Source of the DNA: Afipia sp. 64-13
GTDB taxonomy: Bacteria > Pseudomonadota > Alphaproteobacteria > Rhizobiales > Xanthobacteraceae
DNA: 61,386 bases
Assembly (NCBI GenBank): GCA_001897755.1
Contig: MKUJ01000011.1
Span: forward strand, 96,529 to 157,914
Reading direction: 5' to 3'
Shown: piece by piece, positions 27,241 to 36,684 of the stretch
Numbering within the stretch: the first letter of the stretch is position 1
Layout of the letters: each line of letters begins with the position of its first letter
Translations under genes and position numbers: made by a program
The notes under the pieces: generated by a model
Database searches by the model: none
The model's input: the letters and a program-made list of their open reading frames with translations, nothing else
What the model was told of the DNA's origin: nothing

Positions 27241-28167
27241 CTAGTTCTGGCGCTCCGCGACAAAGCGCGCGGCGGCGCGCAGCACGTCGCCCTTCGATCC
27301 GAACGGCGCCAGCGCGGCGTCGGCCTGCTGGAGCAGATCGCGCAGCCGCGCCTTTGCGCCGTCGATGCCGAGCTGCGTGACAAAAGTGGTTTTTCCGAGC
27401 GCGGCGTCCTGACCGGCCGGCTTGCCGAGCGCCGCCGCATCGCCTTCGACGTCGAGCAGGTCGTCGGCGATCTGGAAGGCTTCGCCGAAGGCGTGACCAT
27501 ATGCATCCAGCGCCCCGTATTGCTCCTTCGAGGCCTGACCGAGCAGCGCGCCGGCGATGCAGCCGTATTTGAGCAGCGCGCCGGTTTTCATCTGCTGGAG
27601 TTTGGCGACGTCCGGCGGCTCGCGATCGCCGAAGCGACCTTCGCCGGCAAGGTCCATCATCTGGCCGCCCGCCATGCCGCCGATGCCGGCGGCCCGCGCG
27701 AGCGCGCGCGTCAGCGCGAGGCGCACGCCGGCGTCGCGGTGCACCTCGTCGCGGGTGATGATGTCGAAAGCCAGCGTCAGCAGTGCGTCGCCGGCAAGGA
27801 TCGCGGTGGCGTCGTCGTATTTCTTGTGCGCGGTCGGTCGTCCGCGCCGCAGGTCGCTGTTGTCCATCGAGGGCAGATCGTCATGGATCAGCGAATAGCA
27901 ATGAATGCATTCCAGCGCGGCGCCCGCCATCAAGGCGCCGGCGCGCGGTACGCCGAACATCTCGGCGCTCGCCACCGTGAGGAACGGCCGCAGCCGCTTG
28001 CCGCCATTGAGGCTCGAGTACCGCATAGCCTCGATCAGGCGGCGCGGGCGGGCGATCTCGCCCGGCATCGGCGCATCCGACAGCAATGTGCCGAGCAGGG
28101 CTTCGGTTTCGGCGGCGGTGGTGTCGAGCAGGGTGGCGAAATCGTCGGTGGTCGTCGCGGTGGTCAT
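27241..28167 (-). CDS. ispA: Polyprenyl synthetase, probable farnesyl diphosphate synthase
   Basis: A 308-residue trans-isoprenyl diphosphate synthase. First aspartate-rich motif: HDDLPSMDNSDLRRGRPT; second: FQIADDLLDVEGD. GKRLRPFL carries the conserved diphosphate-binding residues. The two residues inserted in the first motif (DDLPSMD, i.e. DDxxxxD) and the length are the bacterial type II farnesyl diphosphate synthase pattern. Product: C15 precursor for quinones, hopanoids and carotenoids. ATG 28167. Divergent from mtgA with about 157 bp between; 104 bp separates it from downstream DUF1345. Confidence 0.92.
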   Translation of the reverse strand: MTTATTTDDFATLLDTTAAETEALLGTLLSDAPMPGEIARPRRLIEAMRYSSLNGGKRLRPFLTVASAEMFGVPRAGALMAGAALECIHCYSLIHDDLPSMDNSDLRRGRPTAHKKYDDATAILAGDALLTLAFDIITRDEVHRDAGVRLALTRALARAAGIGGMAGGQMMDLAGEGRFGDREPPDVAKLQQMKTGALLKYGCIAGALLGQASKEQYGALDAYGHAFGEAFQIADDLLDVEGDAAALGKPAGQDAALGKTTFVTQLGIDGAKARLRDLLQQADAALAPFGSKGDVLRAAARFVAERQN

Positions 28168-28324
28168 CGAAAGCTCCAGAATTTGCCGGACAATCGTTCA
28201 TGGGATCGGTCACGTCAATTCCGCCGGCATCCCTCCGAGCGGGATTTCGCGACCGTGAGGCGGTCTGGTAAACAGACGCTGGCGGACGATCGCGCGATGC
28301 GGCGTCGTGAGCGAAAGGGGCGAG

Positions 28325-29005
28325 ATGCGACGAGCGATCCGCATGGCTATGCTGGCGATCCTCGTCATTCTGCTGCTGCCTTACGTGCTGACGCCAATTT
28401 ACGCGGTCGGTCATCCGGTCTCGACCCTGATGATCGGGCGCTGGCTGAGCGGCGCGCCGGTGACGCGGACCTGGGTCGATCTCGATGCGATGGCGCCGGC
28501 GCTGCCACGATCCGTAGTCGCGGCGGAGGATGCCAAATTCTGCACGCATCACGGGGTGGATTGGAGCTCGCTGCGCGAGGTGATCGAGGATGCGCAGGAC
28601 GGCGAGGTGGTTCGCGGCGGCTCCACCATCACCCAGCAGCTCGCCAAGAACCTGTTCCTGTGGCCGGGCCGCAGCATGGTCCGCAAGGGGCTGGAATTCC
28701 CGCTGGCGTTCTGGATCGATTTCGTCCTGCCCAAGAAGCGGGTGCTGGAACTCTATCTCAATGTCGCCGAACTCGGCCCGGCGGGCCAGTTCGGAGCCGA
28801 GGCAGGCGCGCAATATGCTTTCGGCCGGTCCGCCGCGGCTCTGTCGGCCCAGGAGGCGTCGCTGCTGGCGGCGATTTTGCCCAATCCGGTGATCCGCAGC
28901 GCCCGCCGGCCCGGTCCCGGGGTGCGGCGGATCGCCGGAACCTACCGGATCCGGGCCCGATCCGCCGGACTGGACACTTGCTGGGGCCGAAATCGCGGAT
29001 TTTAG
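28325..29005 (+). CDS. mtgA: Monofunctional biosynthetic peptidoglycan transglycosylase
   Basis: A 226-residue glycosyltransferase-51 enzyme that polymerises lipid II without cross-linking. One N-terminal membrane anchor (about 7-28: [19 protein letters not shown]), then catalytic motif [17 protein letters not shown] (glutamate of AAEDAKF), [16 protein letters not shown] and the acceptor-site motif [15 protein letters not shown]. All GT51 motifs are intact. ATG 28325 is favoured over GTG 28307 because AAAGGGG lies just upstream. It ends 129 bp before rpmF, a neighbour order I recall from other Rhizobiales. Confidence 0.93.
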   Translation: MRRAIRMAMLAILVILLLPYVLTPIYAVGHPVSTLMIGRWLSGAPVTRTWVDLDAMAPALPRSVVAAEDAKFCTHHGVDWSSLREVIEDAQDGEVVRGGSTITQQLAKNLFLWPGRSMVRKGLEFPLAFWIDFVLPKKRVLELYLNVAELGPAGQFGAEAGAQYAFGRSAAALSAQEASLLAAILPNPVIRSARRPGPGVRRIAGTYRIRARSAGLDTCWGRNRGF

Positions 29006-29134
29006 GGCGATTTCTCCCGCTTCCGGCTCTGGCCTTTCCGCCCTGCATCCTCTATAAGCCCGGCCTTAATCCCTATTCTGGAAAGTGCGGAGCCTTCCGG
29101 GCACGCCCGCTTTCGACCCTAAAGGACCTGGATC

Positions 29135-29323
29135 ATGGCCGTTCCACGCAGGAAAACATCGCCGTCACGCCGTGGCATGCGCCGCTCGGCGGACGCTCTC
29201 AAGAAGCCGACCTATGTCGAGGACAAGGATTCGGGTGAGCTGCGCCGTCCGCACCACCTCGACCTCAAGACCGGCATGTACAAGGGCCGTCAGGTCCTCA
29301 AGGTCAAGAAGGACGAGGCCTGA
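29135..29323 (+). CDS. rpmF: 50S ribosomal protein L32
   Basis: A 62-residue basic ribosomal protein. [20 protein letters not shown] is the invariant L32 start. It lacks the CxxC zinc pairs seen in some L32 proteins, so it is the zinc-independent type. ATG 29135 is preceded by AAAGGACCTGGATC. The usual plsX/fabH partners do not follow here. GC-rich hairpin CGCGGCCC/GGGCCGCG (29332-29354) lies just after the stop without a T-run and might help end the transcript. Confidence 0.96.
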   Translation: MAVPRRKTSPSRRGMRRSADALKKPTYVEDKDSGELRRPHHLDLKTGMYKGRQVLKVKKDEA

Positions 29324-29465
29324 GGACGGATCGCGGCCCCCCGTTCGGGCCGCGCACGACGCTGGCGTCGCTGCCTCGCGCAGCGGCCGCCGCCGTTTTT
29401 CTGGCGGCTTTGGCGAGTTAAATCCATTTGGTTTTGAGAGATCGCGCCGACAGAAAGCCTGACCG

Positions 29466-30302
29466 ATGCCGACAATCGGTTTCCCGCTGCTCCTCATCCC
29501 GCTCGCGATCTATAATATTTTCGTGTTTCTGATGCCGGACGTGGCGTTCACCGCGCCGCTGTTGTCCGTGCATCTGATGTCGGGGGCGGACTGGGCCATT
29601 ACCTTCGGCGACGCGCTGCTGGCGCTCGGCCTGCTGCTGCTGTGGTTCGAGATCGCACGGGCGGCGCGCCCCGGTGCGAAGTACTTCACCGATCATGTGC
29701 TTTCGCTGGTGGTGTTCGCCGTCGCGGCGGCCGAATTTGTGCTGCTGGCGCCGTTCGCGACCTCGACCTTCTTCCTGCTGACGGTGCTGACGGCGGTGGA
29801 GTTTCTCGCCGGAACCTCGATCGCGCTGCGTCATCGCCGCTACTTCCGGCAGGTCGCCGCGTCTGCGTCGCAGGATGAGGCCCCCGTCAAAACGAAGGGC
29901 AGTGTGCCGGTGCTCGACCGGCCGATCGCTGACGAGCCGGTGGGCGCGTTCTGGGGCCCCGAGCCGTTGCAGCGCGATCCGGAGATTGACCCGCCGCCAC
30001 CCGCGCCGCCTTCCACGCCTGCACCTGCAACCGGCCCGGCACCGGTCGCGCCAACGCCACCGTCCGCCGCTCCCGCCCCGTCCCCTGTCACGCCGCTTCC
30101 GTTGACGTCACCGTCCGCTCCGGCCGAGCCTGCGCCCGAGGTGCCTGCGCTGGAAAAGATTTCGCCGGCGGAGCACCCGGCGCCCCGCTCGGTGGCGGAT
30201 TGGAGCGCGGCGGATCTCGTGGCCGACAACGACGCCCATGACAATACGCCGCGGCCCGACACACCGGCAGGCGGCAAGCCTCCCGAGACTCCCAGCCGCT
30301 GA
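29466..30302 (+). CDS. Uncharacterised four-helix membrane protein with proline-rich tail
   Basis: Unknown family, 278 residues. The first 125 residues hold four hydrophobic helices (about 4-24, 42-62, 76-95, 98-118), ending with a basic RHRRYFRQ. The remaining 150 residues are low complexity: short acidic segment, then a long alanine/proline/threonine/serine run (PPPPAPPSTPAPATGPAP and similar), ending in an acidic/polar tail. The loop positions suggest both ends are cytosolic. Proline-rich tails may span or reach partners, but nothing here names one. It begins about 140 bp after rpmF and is convergent with the 112-residue gene. Confidence 0.72.
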   Translation: MPTIGFPLLLIPLAIYNIFVFLMPDVAFTAPLLSVHLMSGADWAITFGDALLALGLLLLWFEIARAARPGAKYFTDHVLSLVVFAVAAAEFVLLAPFATSTFFLLTVLTAVEFLAGTSIALRHRRYFRQVAASASQDEAPVKTKGSVPVLDRPIADEPVGAFWGPEPLQRDPEIDPPPPAPPSTPAPATGPAPVAPTPPSAAPAPSPVTPLPLTSPSAPAEPAPEVPALEKISPAEHPAPRSVADWSAADLVADNDAHDNTPRPDTPAGGKPPETPSR

Positions 30303-30320
30303 ATTTGGTTCGCCGGCGTT

Positions 30321-30659
30321 TCAGGCGAGACGCGAGGTCGGGCGCGAGCGTGCCGGACCCGTGGCCTGCATCGCTGCGCGATAGTCCGCCATCGCGTCCT
30401 GCGGCGCGGCGCGGCGAAGGGTTCTCGTCTGCGGAACCTGTTCCGCGGTGGCGAGCAGATGGGTGATGAAAGCGGCGTCGTTGTGCGGCCCGCGCGCGGG
30501 AAATGCGCGCTGGCGCGGTGTTTGCGGCACCAGCGCCGTGGCGTTTGCGGCCGGGGCGGAGGGCGTGTCGTCGGCTTCGTCCGAGCGCCGGGCGTGGGGC
30601 GTACGGTCCTGCGCAAGCGAGGCGACGGGGCCGGGACTGGCGGCTCTCCCGATCATCAT
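30321..30659 (-). CDS. Small uncharacterised protein, rhizobial type
   Basis: A 112-residue protein, not hydrophobic, with a disordered alanine/proline-rich N-terminal half. The C-terminal part AAFITHLLATAEQVPQTRTLRR followed by AMADYRAAM resembles a short motif I recall in many Bradyrhizobium hypothetical proteins (HLIAT-x-x-Q-x-PQTR-x-RR). No catalytic or binding motif is visible. ATG 30659. Convergent with the four-helix protein gene, whose stop is only 19 bp away, and divergent from the GGDEF-EAL gene with about 220 bp between. Function unknown. Confidence 0.65.
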   Translation of the reverse strand: MMIGRAASPGPVASLAQDRTPHARRSDEADDTPSAPAANATALVPQTPRQRAFPARGPHNDAAFITHLLATAEQVPQTRTLRRAAPQDAMADYRAAMQATGPARSRPTSRLA

Positions 30660-30878
30660 GATTGCGCGTTCTCCGGTTGAGACCTGTACTGTTTTGGGAC
30701 AGGGCAGCCCTGTCTTTCTTCACGTCGCAAGAGGCATGCCGCCAGCGCGGAGCAGGTGCCTGCCCTCCGTGCGCGGCGATTTTCTTAGATTGTTTAGGAA
30801 GCTGGCCTAGGATTTCCCGGAGAGGACGCACTATTCTCGACAACGAATCATCCGTGCCTGTCCCAGATCGAGGCGATC

Positions 30879-32636
30879 TTGAGCGTTGAGCCCATTTCCG
30901 TAGCGCGCGATGTCGTGCGGAGTCCGGTTCCGGCCGAATCCCGTCCGGCCGACGTCTCTGCGATCTTTGCGGCGCTCGGTCAGGTCACCTTCGTCTGGGA
31001 TATCGCCTCTGACATGCTGCGCTGGAGTGAGAATGTCAGCAGCGTGCTGCCGAATTTTTCCGAGGCCGCGCTGGCGCGCGCTGGTGAATTCGCCGGCCTG
31101 ATCGAGCCGCAACGCAACGTTCGTATCGATGCGGTGATGAACGCGGCAGCCAAGGACCGGGGCGACGGCGCGCTTTATCAGATCGAGTATGGCTTGCGGG
31201 CCAGCGTGGCGGCGCCACTGGTGTGGATCGAGGAATCCGGGCGTTGTTTCGCGGACGCCGATGGCAGGCCGATGCGCGCGGAAGGCATCCTGCGCATCAG
31301 CAGCGAACGGCATGCGCGCGAGGAGCAGTTGCGCAGGCTCTCGCAGCACGATTCGCTGACAGGCGAGCTCAACCGGACCTATCTGGTTGCCGCGCTGGGC
31401 GAGGCGATGGATGAAGCCTCGCGCTTCCGCTCGTCCTTTGCCTTCATGCTGATCGGAATCGATCATCTGGCGCAGATCAACGAAGCGTTCGGTTTCGACG
31501 TCGCCGATGACGTTATCCAGGAAGTATCGCGCCGGGTTCGCGCGCGGTTGCGCGGCGGCGACGTGCTCGGCCGGTTTTCCGGCAACAAGTTCGGCGTCAT
31601 TCTGAAGAACTGCACCGGCGACGACATGCAGGTGGCGGCCGAACGCTTTCTCGCCGGCATCCGCAAAGACATCGTGCCGACCAAACTCGGTCCGGTGTCG
31701 CTGACGGCTTCGATCGGCGCGATCAATGCGCCGCGCTATGCGCGCACGCCCGAGGAGGCGATGAGCCGGGCGCAGGAGGCGCTGCAGAGCGCGAAAACGC
31801 GGCGCCGCGGCTCGTTTCTCGCCTGGCGTCCCAATGTCGAGCGAGAGACGCAGCGCCGCGTCAATATCCGCGTCACCGACGAGATCGTCACCGCACTGAA
31901 CGAGCGGCGGATCGGCATGGCGTTCGAGCCGGTGGTGGCGACTACTTCGCGCAAGGCTGCATTCTACGAGTGTCTGGTGCGGATGCAGCGCGAGGATGGC
32001 GAGTTTTCGCTGGCGCCGGATATCGTGCCGGTGGCCGAGAAGCTCGGCCTGATCCGTCTTGTCGATCACCGCGTGCTGGAGCTTGTGGTGGCCGAGCTCG
32101 CGGCTGCGCCGGGCGTGCAAATGAGCCTGAACATTTCGCCCGACACCACGATGGACCCCGACTGGTGGTCGACGATTGAATCGCTGTTTCGCGCTTATCC
32201 GGGCGTGGCCGAGCGTCTGATCGTGGAGATCACCGAGACCGTGGCGATTCAGGATCTCGATCACGTGCGCGGGTTCGTGACGCGGTTGAAGAATTTCGGC
32301 AGCCGGATTGCGATCGACGATTTCGGCGCCGGCTACACCTCGTTCCGCAATCTGCGCAAGCTCGGTGTCGATATCGTCAAGATCGATGGCGTGTTCGTGC
32401 AGAACATCGCGCGTTCGGCGGACGACCGGGCCTTTGTGCAGACCATGATCGACCTGGCGCACCGTCTCGATATCGAGACCGTGGCCGAATGGGTGCAGGA
32501 CGAGGCCGCGGCGAAACTGCTGCAGGGGTGGGGCTGCGACTACATTCAGGGCCGGCTGATCGGCCTCGCCTCCACCGAGCGCCCGTGGGGCAATGCCAAT
32601 CCCGATTCATGCCCGCAAGCGTCGGCGCTGGGTTGA
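30879..32636 (+). CDS. PAS-GGDEF-EAL protein, predicted c-di-GMP phosphodiesterase with degenerate cyclase domain
   Basis: A 585-residue soluble signalling protein. Residues about 30-145 look PAS-like (VTFVWDIASDMLRWSENVS). The GGDEF domain (about 155-315) is degenerate: the signature reads SGNKF at 234-238 and the first metal aspartate is replaced (LIGIDHL), so cyclase activity is unlikely. The EAL domain (about 330-570) has ECL in place of EAL (FYECLVR) but keeps the other catalytic residues: SLNIS asparagine, VEITET glutamate, DDFGAGY aspartates, VKID lysine, ETVAEW glutamate and YIQGR glutamine. Hydrolysis of c-di-GMP is therefore plausible. Start TTG 30879, preceded by GAGGCGATC; no in-frame ATG lies near, making this an unusual start. 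Confidence 0.88.
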   Translation: MSVEPISVARDVVRSPVPAESRPADVSAIFAALGQVTFVWDIASDMLRWSENVSSVLPNFSEAALARAGEFAGLIEPQRNVRIDAVMNAAAKDRGDGALYQIEYGLRASVAAPLVWIEESGRCFADADGRPMRAEGILRISSERHAREEQLRRLSQHDSLTGELNRTYLVAALGEAMDEASRFRSSFAFMLIGIDHLAQINEAFGFDVADDVIQEVSRRVRARLRGGDVLGRFSGNKFGVILKNCTGDDMQVAAERFLAGIRKDIVPTKLGPVSLTASIGAINAPRYARTPEEAMSRAQEALQSAKTRRRGSFLAWRPNVERETQRRVNIRVTDEIVTALNERRIGMAFEPVVATTSRKAAFYECLVRMQREDGEFSLAPDIVPVAEKLGLIRLVDHRVLELVVAELAAAPGVQMSLNISPDTTMDPDWWSTIESLFRAYPGVAERLIVEITETVAIQDLDHVRGFVTRLKNFGSRIAIDDFGAGYTSFRNLRKLGVDIVKIDGVFVQNIARSADDRAFVQTMIDLAHRLDIETVAEWVQDEAAAKLLQGWGCDYIQGRLIGLASTERPWGNANPDSCPQASALG

Positions 32637-32736
32637 CGGACGCCGACGCGCAGTCGACACGCACGATGCATCCGCATGCAAGTTGAACGCACGCGCGCAT
32701 CATCACGCCCGGCATCGAGCGCGGAATAACGAATAA

Positions 32737-33342
32737 TCAGGTCTTGTCGTCGTCCGGCGTCTTCGACATGCGTTCGAGCCGCTCCTGCATATCTTTCATC
32801 TGGCGCTTGAGGTCGTCGATATCGTCGGGGCCGGCCGGCTCCGAGGATTGCGGCGCGGGTTCGCTGCTTGCGGTATCCTGACGCGCGGTGGGCGCGAACG
32901 GCTTGAACATCGCAAAGGTACGCTCGAATATTTCCATGTTGCGGCGGACCTGTTCTTCCAGCGGAGCGAACGGCGTGCCGCTGAATGTCGTCGCCATCTG
33001 CTTGCGGAATTTCTCCTGCTCGCGGGTCAGCGTGTCGATCGACTGTTCGAGATATTTCGGCACCACCATCTGCATGCTGTCGCCATAGAAGCGGATCAAC
33101 TGGCGCAGGAAGGTGGTCGGCAGCAGGTTCTGCCCGGCCTTGTTCTCTTGTTCGAAAATGATCTGCGCCAGCACGGAGCGTGTGATGTCGTCGCCGGTCT
33201 TGGCGTCGTAGACGAGGAAGTCCTCGCCGTCTTTCACCATCGTCGCAAGATCTTCCAGAGTGACGTAGGTGCTGGTGCCGGTGTTGTAGAGGCGCCGGTT
33301 GGCGTATTTTTTAATGGTGATCGGCTGGTCGGATTTCGCCAT
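32737..33342 (-). CDS. phaR: Polyhydroxyalkanoate synthesis repressor PhaR
   Basis: A 201-residue regulator of PHB storage. The N-terminal DNA-binding domain starts ITIKKYANRRLYNTGTSTYVTLEDL (very conserved) and continues through DFLVYDAKTGDDITRSVL; the granule/PHB-associated domain has LLPTTFLRQLIRFYGDSMQ followed by VPKYLEQSID. The C-terminus is a charged, coiled-coil-like DLKRQMKDMQERLERMS. PhaR binds PHB granules and represses phasin and its own gene when polymer is absent. ATG 33342; upstream in-frame residues are not conserved. Divergent from phaA across 274 bp. Confidence 0.94.
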   Translation of the reverse strand: MAKSDQPITIKKYANRRLYNTGTSTYVTLEDLATMVKDGEDFLVYDAKTGDDITRSVLAQIIFEQENKAGQNLLPTTFLRQLIRFYGDSMQMVVPKYLEQSIDTLTREQEKFRKQMATTFSGTPFAPLEEQVRRNMEIFERTFAMFKPFAPTARQDTASSEPAPQSSEPAGPDDIDDLKRQMKDMQERLERMSKTPDDDKT

Positions 33343-33450
33343 GGACTCGCACACAGTTCTAAAACGGGAGGAAACCATCGGCCGCGCCAATGGCAGCAAG
33401 CAATGCGTCGCACAAAGTAAGCACTTTCGACCGGGCTCGGCTACCGTTTT

Positions 33451-33487
33451 GTGCAGCACGGTTAATTGGCTGAGACGCCCCGTCTCA
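33451..33487. promoter_or_regulatory. Two dyads in the phaR-phaA control region
   Basis: GTGC-A-GCAC at 33451-33459 is a short perfect dyad containing TGCAGCA, similar to the TGC/GCA-rich sites bound by PhaR in other alphaproteobacteria. TGAGACG-CCC-CGTCTCA at 33471-33487 is a 7-bp inverted repeat with a 3-bp centre. Both sit within the 274 bp between divergent phaR and phaA. Assignment to PhaR is inference. Confidence 0.4.
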
Positions 33488-33598
33488 CTGCGGCTTTGTA
33501 ACGAAAGTCGTGCGTTTGTGGCTGGCCGTTTGGCTTAAAACCGCTACATTAACGATTAACGAGGATCGGCTCCCCGCCAACTCTCGCCTCGTCCTTAG

Positions 33599-34792
<1,194 letters not shown>

Positions 34793-34833
34793 CGCTGCCG
34801 GTCTGACGGGACTGCCGTCATTGTCCTTTTTAC

Positions 34834-34864
34834 AAACGCCCGACTGCTTGTCAGTCGGGCGTTT
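34834..34864 (+). terminator. Intrinsic terminator between phaA and phaB
   Basis: A 13-bp stem, AAACGCCCGACTG (34834-34846) with CAGTCGGGCGTTT (34852-34864), loop CTTGT, followed by TGTCTT. It lies 41 bp after phaA and 68 bp before phaB, so the two PHB genes are probably transcribed separately or with strong attenuation. Confidence 0.88.
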
Positions 34865-34932
34865 TGTCTTGCGGTCGGCGCGAATGCCCCGAATAATCGA
34901 GCCGTAAAAATCTTTTTAGGGTGGAGGCCATC

Positions 34933-35658
34933 ATGACACGCACAGCATTGGTTACCGGCGGAACGAGAGGCATCGGCGCTGCGATCAGCAAGGCGCTCAA
35001 AGAGGCCGGATACAAAGTTGCTGCGAGTTATGCCGGCAATGATGATGCCGCGGCGAAATTCAAGGCCGAGACCGGAGTGCCAGTCTATAAATGGGATGTC
35101 GGCTCGTTCGACGCCTGCGCCGAAGGCGTGAAGAAAGTGGAGGCCGATCTCGGGCCGATCGAAGTGCTGGTGAACAATGCGGGCATCACCCGAGACGTTC
35201 CGTTCCACAAGATGACACAGGATCAGTGGAATGCGGTGATCACCACCAATCTTGGTTCGCTGTTCAATATGACCCGGCAGGTGATCGAGGGTATGCGTGC
35301 GCGCAAGTTCGGCCGCATCATCAATATCTCGTCGATCAACGGCCAGAAGGGACAGTTCGGTCAGGTCAATTATTCGGCGGCCAAGGCCGGCGATATCGGC
35401 TTCACCAAGGCGCTGGCGCTGGAGAATGCCAAGGGCGGCGTCACCGTCAATGCGATCTGTCCCGGTTACATCAACACAGAGATGGTGCAGGCGGTGCCGA
35501 AGGATGTGCTGGAGAAGGCGGTGATTCCGCAGATTCCGGTCAATCGTCTCGGCGAGCCGGACGAGATCGCCCGCGCCGTGGTATTCCTCGCGGCGGATCA
35601 GGCGAGTTTCATCACCGGCTCGACGCTGAGCATCAATGGCGGACAATATCTGCAGTGA
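34933..35658 (+). CDS. phaB: NADPH-dependent acetoacetyl-CoA reductase PhaB
   Basis: A 241-residue short-chain dehydrogenase making (R)-3-hydroxybutyryl-CoA, the PHB monomer. Cofactor motif TGGTRGIGAAI at the N-terminus, NNAG in VLVNNAGITRD, catalytic Ser/Tyr/Lys in INISSINGQKGQFGQVNYSAAKAG. The sequences GITRD-x-x-FHKM and QKGQFGQ(V/A)NYSAAK are typical of PhaB rather than FabG. ATG 34933 is 6 bp after GGAGG; an in-frame GTG at 34921 is the less likely alternative. The polymerase phaC is not in the window. Confidence 0.94.
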   Translation: MTRTALVTGGTRGIGAAISKALKEAGYKVAASYAGNDDAAAKFKAETGVPVYKWDVGSFDACAEGVKKVEADLGPIEVLVNNAGITRDVPFHKMTQDQWNAVITTNLGSLFNMTRQVIEGMRARKFGRIINISSINGQKGQFGQVNYSAAKAGDIGFTKALALENAKGGVTVNAICPGYINTEMVQAVPKDVLEKAVIPQIPVNRLGEPDEIARAVVFLAADQASFITGSTLSINGGQYLQ

Positions 35659-35682
35659 TGTGCGCGGCTTGGTGCTGCAATC

Positions 35683-35711
35683 GCAATGCCCGGCGTTGCG
35701 CCGGGCATTGC
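35683..35711 (+). terminator. Hairpin after phaB, probable terminator
   Basis: GCAATGCCCGGC (35683-35694) and GCCGGGCATTGC (35700-35711) make a perfect 12-bp stem with loop GTTGC, 24 bp after the phaB stop. The following bases (CATCTTCTG) are only weakly T-rich. Confidence 0.6.
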
Positions 35712-35809
35712 CATCTTCTGACGGACATCCGGCGCGAATGGTCGGCGGCGCGGACAGGCTTGCACCCTCTTGCGTAGAACGGGCGGCGTGATCCGGTCAT
35801 GACCGCATC

Positions 35810-36679
35810 ATGAAATCATCCAGCGCGACGCTGATCGGTCTTGTCGCGATCCTGCTATGGTCGCTGCTCGCGGTGCTGACGGTCGCGACCGGCCGCGCGC
35901 CGCCGTTCCAGTTGCTGGCGATGACATTCGTCATCGGCGGCGGCATCGGCGCGGCGACATGGCTCGCGCGGCCGCATGCGGCGCGCGCGCTGCGGCAGCC
36001 GCCGCTGGCGTGGCTGGTCGGTGTCGGCGGTCTGTTCGGCTATCATGCACTGTATTTCTTTGCGCTGCGGTTCGCGCCGCCCGCCGAAGCCGGGCTGCTC
36101 AATTATCTCTGGCCGCTACTCATCGTGCTGCTGTCGTCGTTGCTGCCGGGCATGCGGCTCGCGGCGCATCACGTCATCGGGGCGGCGCTCGGCTTTGCCG
36201 GCACGGCGCTACTGTTTCTCGGCAACACCGGCACGCCGTTCGAGCCTGCCTTCATCCCGGGCTTTATCGCGGCCTTCGTCGGGGCTTTCGTCTGGGCCGG
36301 CTATTCGGTGATGTCGCGGCGGTTGGCCGCGATCCCGAGCGATGCGGTGGCGGGATTTTGCCTGGTGGCGGCGCTGCTCGCGGCCGTCGTGCATCTGCTG
36401 GCCGAAACCACGGTGTGGCCGCAGACATCGATGCAGTGGCTGGCGATCGCCGCGCTTGGCATCGGTCCGGTCGGCCTTGCATTCTATGCCTGGGATATCG
36501 GCATGAAGCGCGGCGATATCCGCGTGCTGGGCGCGGCATCCTACGCGACGCCGCTGCTCTCGACACTGTTTCTGGTTCTGGCCGGCGCCGCGCCGGCGAC
36601 CGCAACGCTGGCCGTTGCCGCGCTGATGATCGCAGGCGGCGGTCTGCTGGCGGCAAAGGAGCTGTTCCGGCGGCGTTAG
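35810..36679 (+). CDS. DMT superfamily (EamA) transporter, YddG-like
   Basis: A 289-residue inner-membrane protein with ten hydrophobic helices in two EamA repeats (about 5-135 and 150-285). Segments FGYHALYFFALRFAPPAEAGLLNYLWPLLIVL and AFYAWDIGMKRGDIRVLGAASYATPL are the repeated EamA hallmarks. The pattern is close to YddG-type aromatic amino-acid exporters, but the substrate cannot be read from sequence. ATG 35810. Its stop lies 5 bp from that of the convergent amidase gene, leaving no separate terminator. Two other EamA proteins lie at 49819 and 50719. Confidence 0.88.
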   Translation: MKSSSATLIGLVAILLWSLLAVLTVATGRAPPFQLLAMTFVIGGGIGAATWLARPHAARALRQPPLAWLVGVGGLFGYHALYFFALRFAPPAEAGLLNYLWPLLIVLLSSLLPGMRLAAHHVIGAALGFAGTALLFLGNTGTPFEPAFIPGFIAAFVGAFVWAGYSVMSRRLAAIPSDAVAGFCLVAALLAAVVHLLAETTVWPQTSMQWLAIAALGIGPVGLAFYAWDIGMKRGDIRVLGAASYATPLLSTLFLVLAGAAPATATLAVAALMIAGGGLLAAKELFRRR

Positions 36680-36684
36680 CCGCC

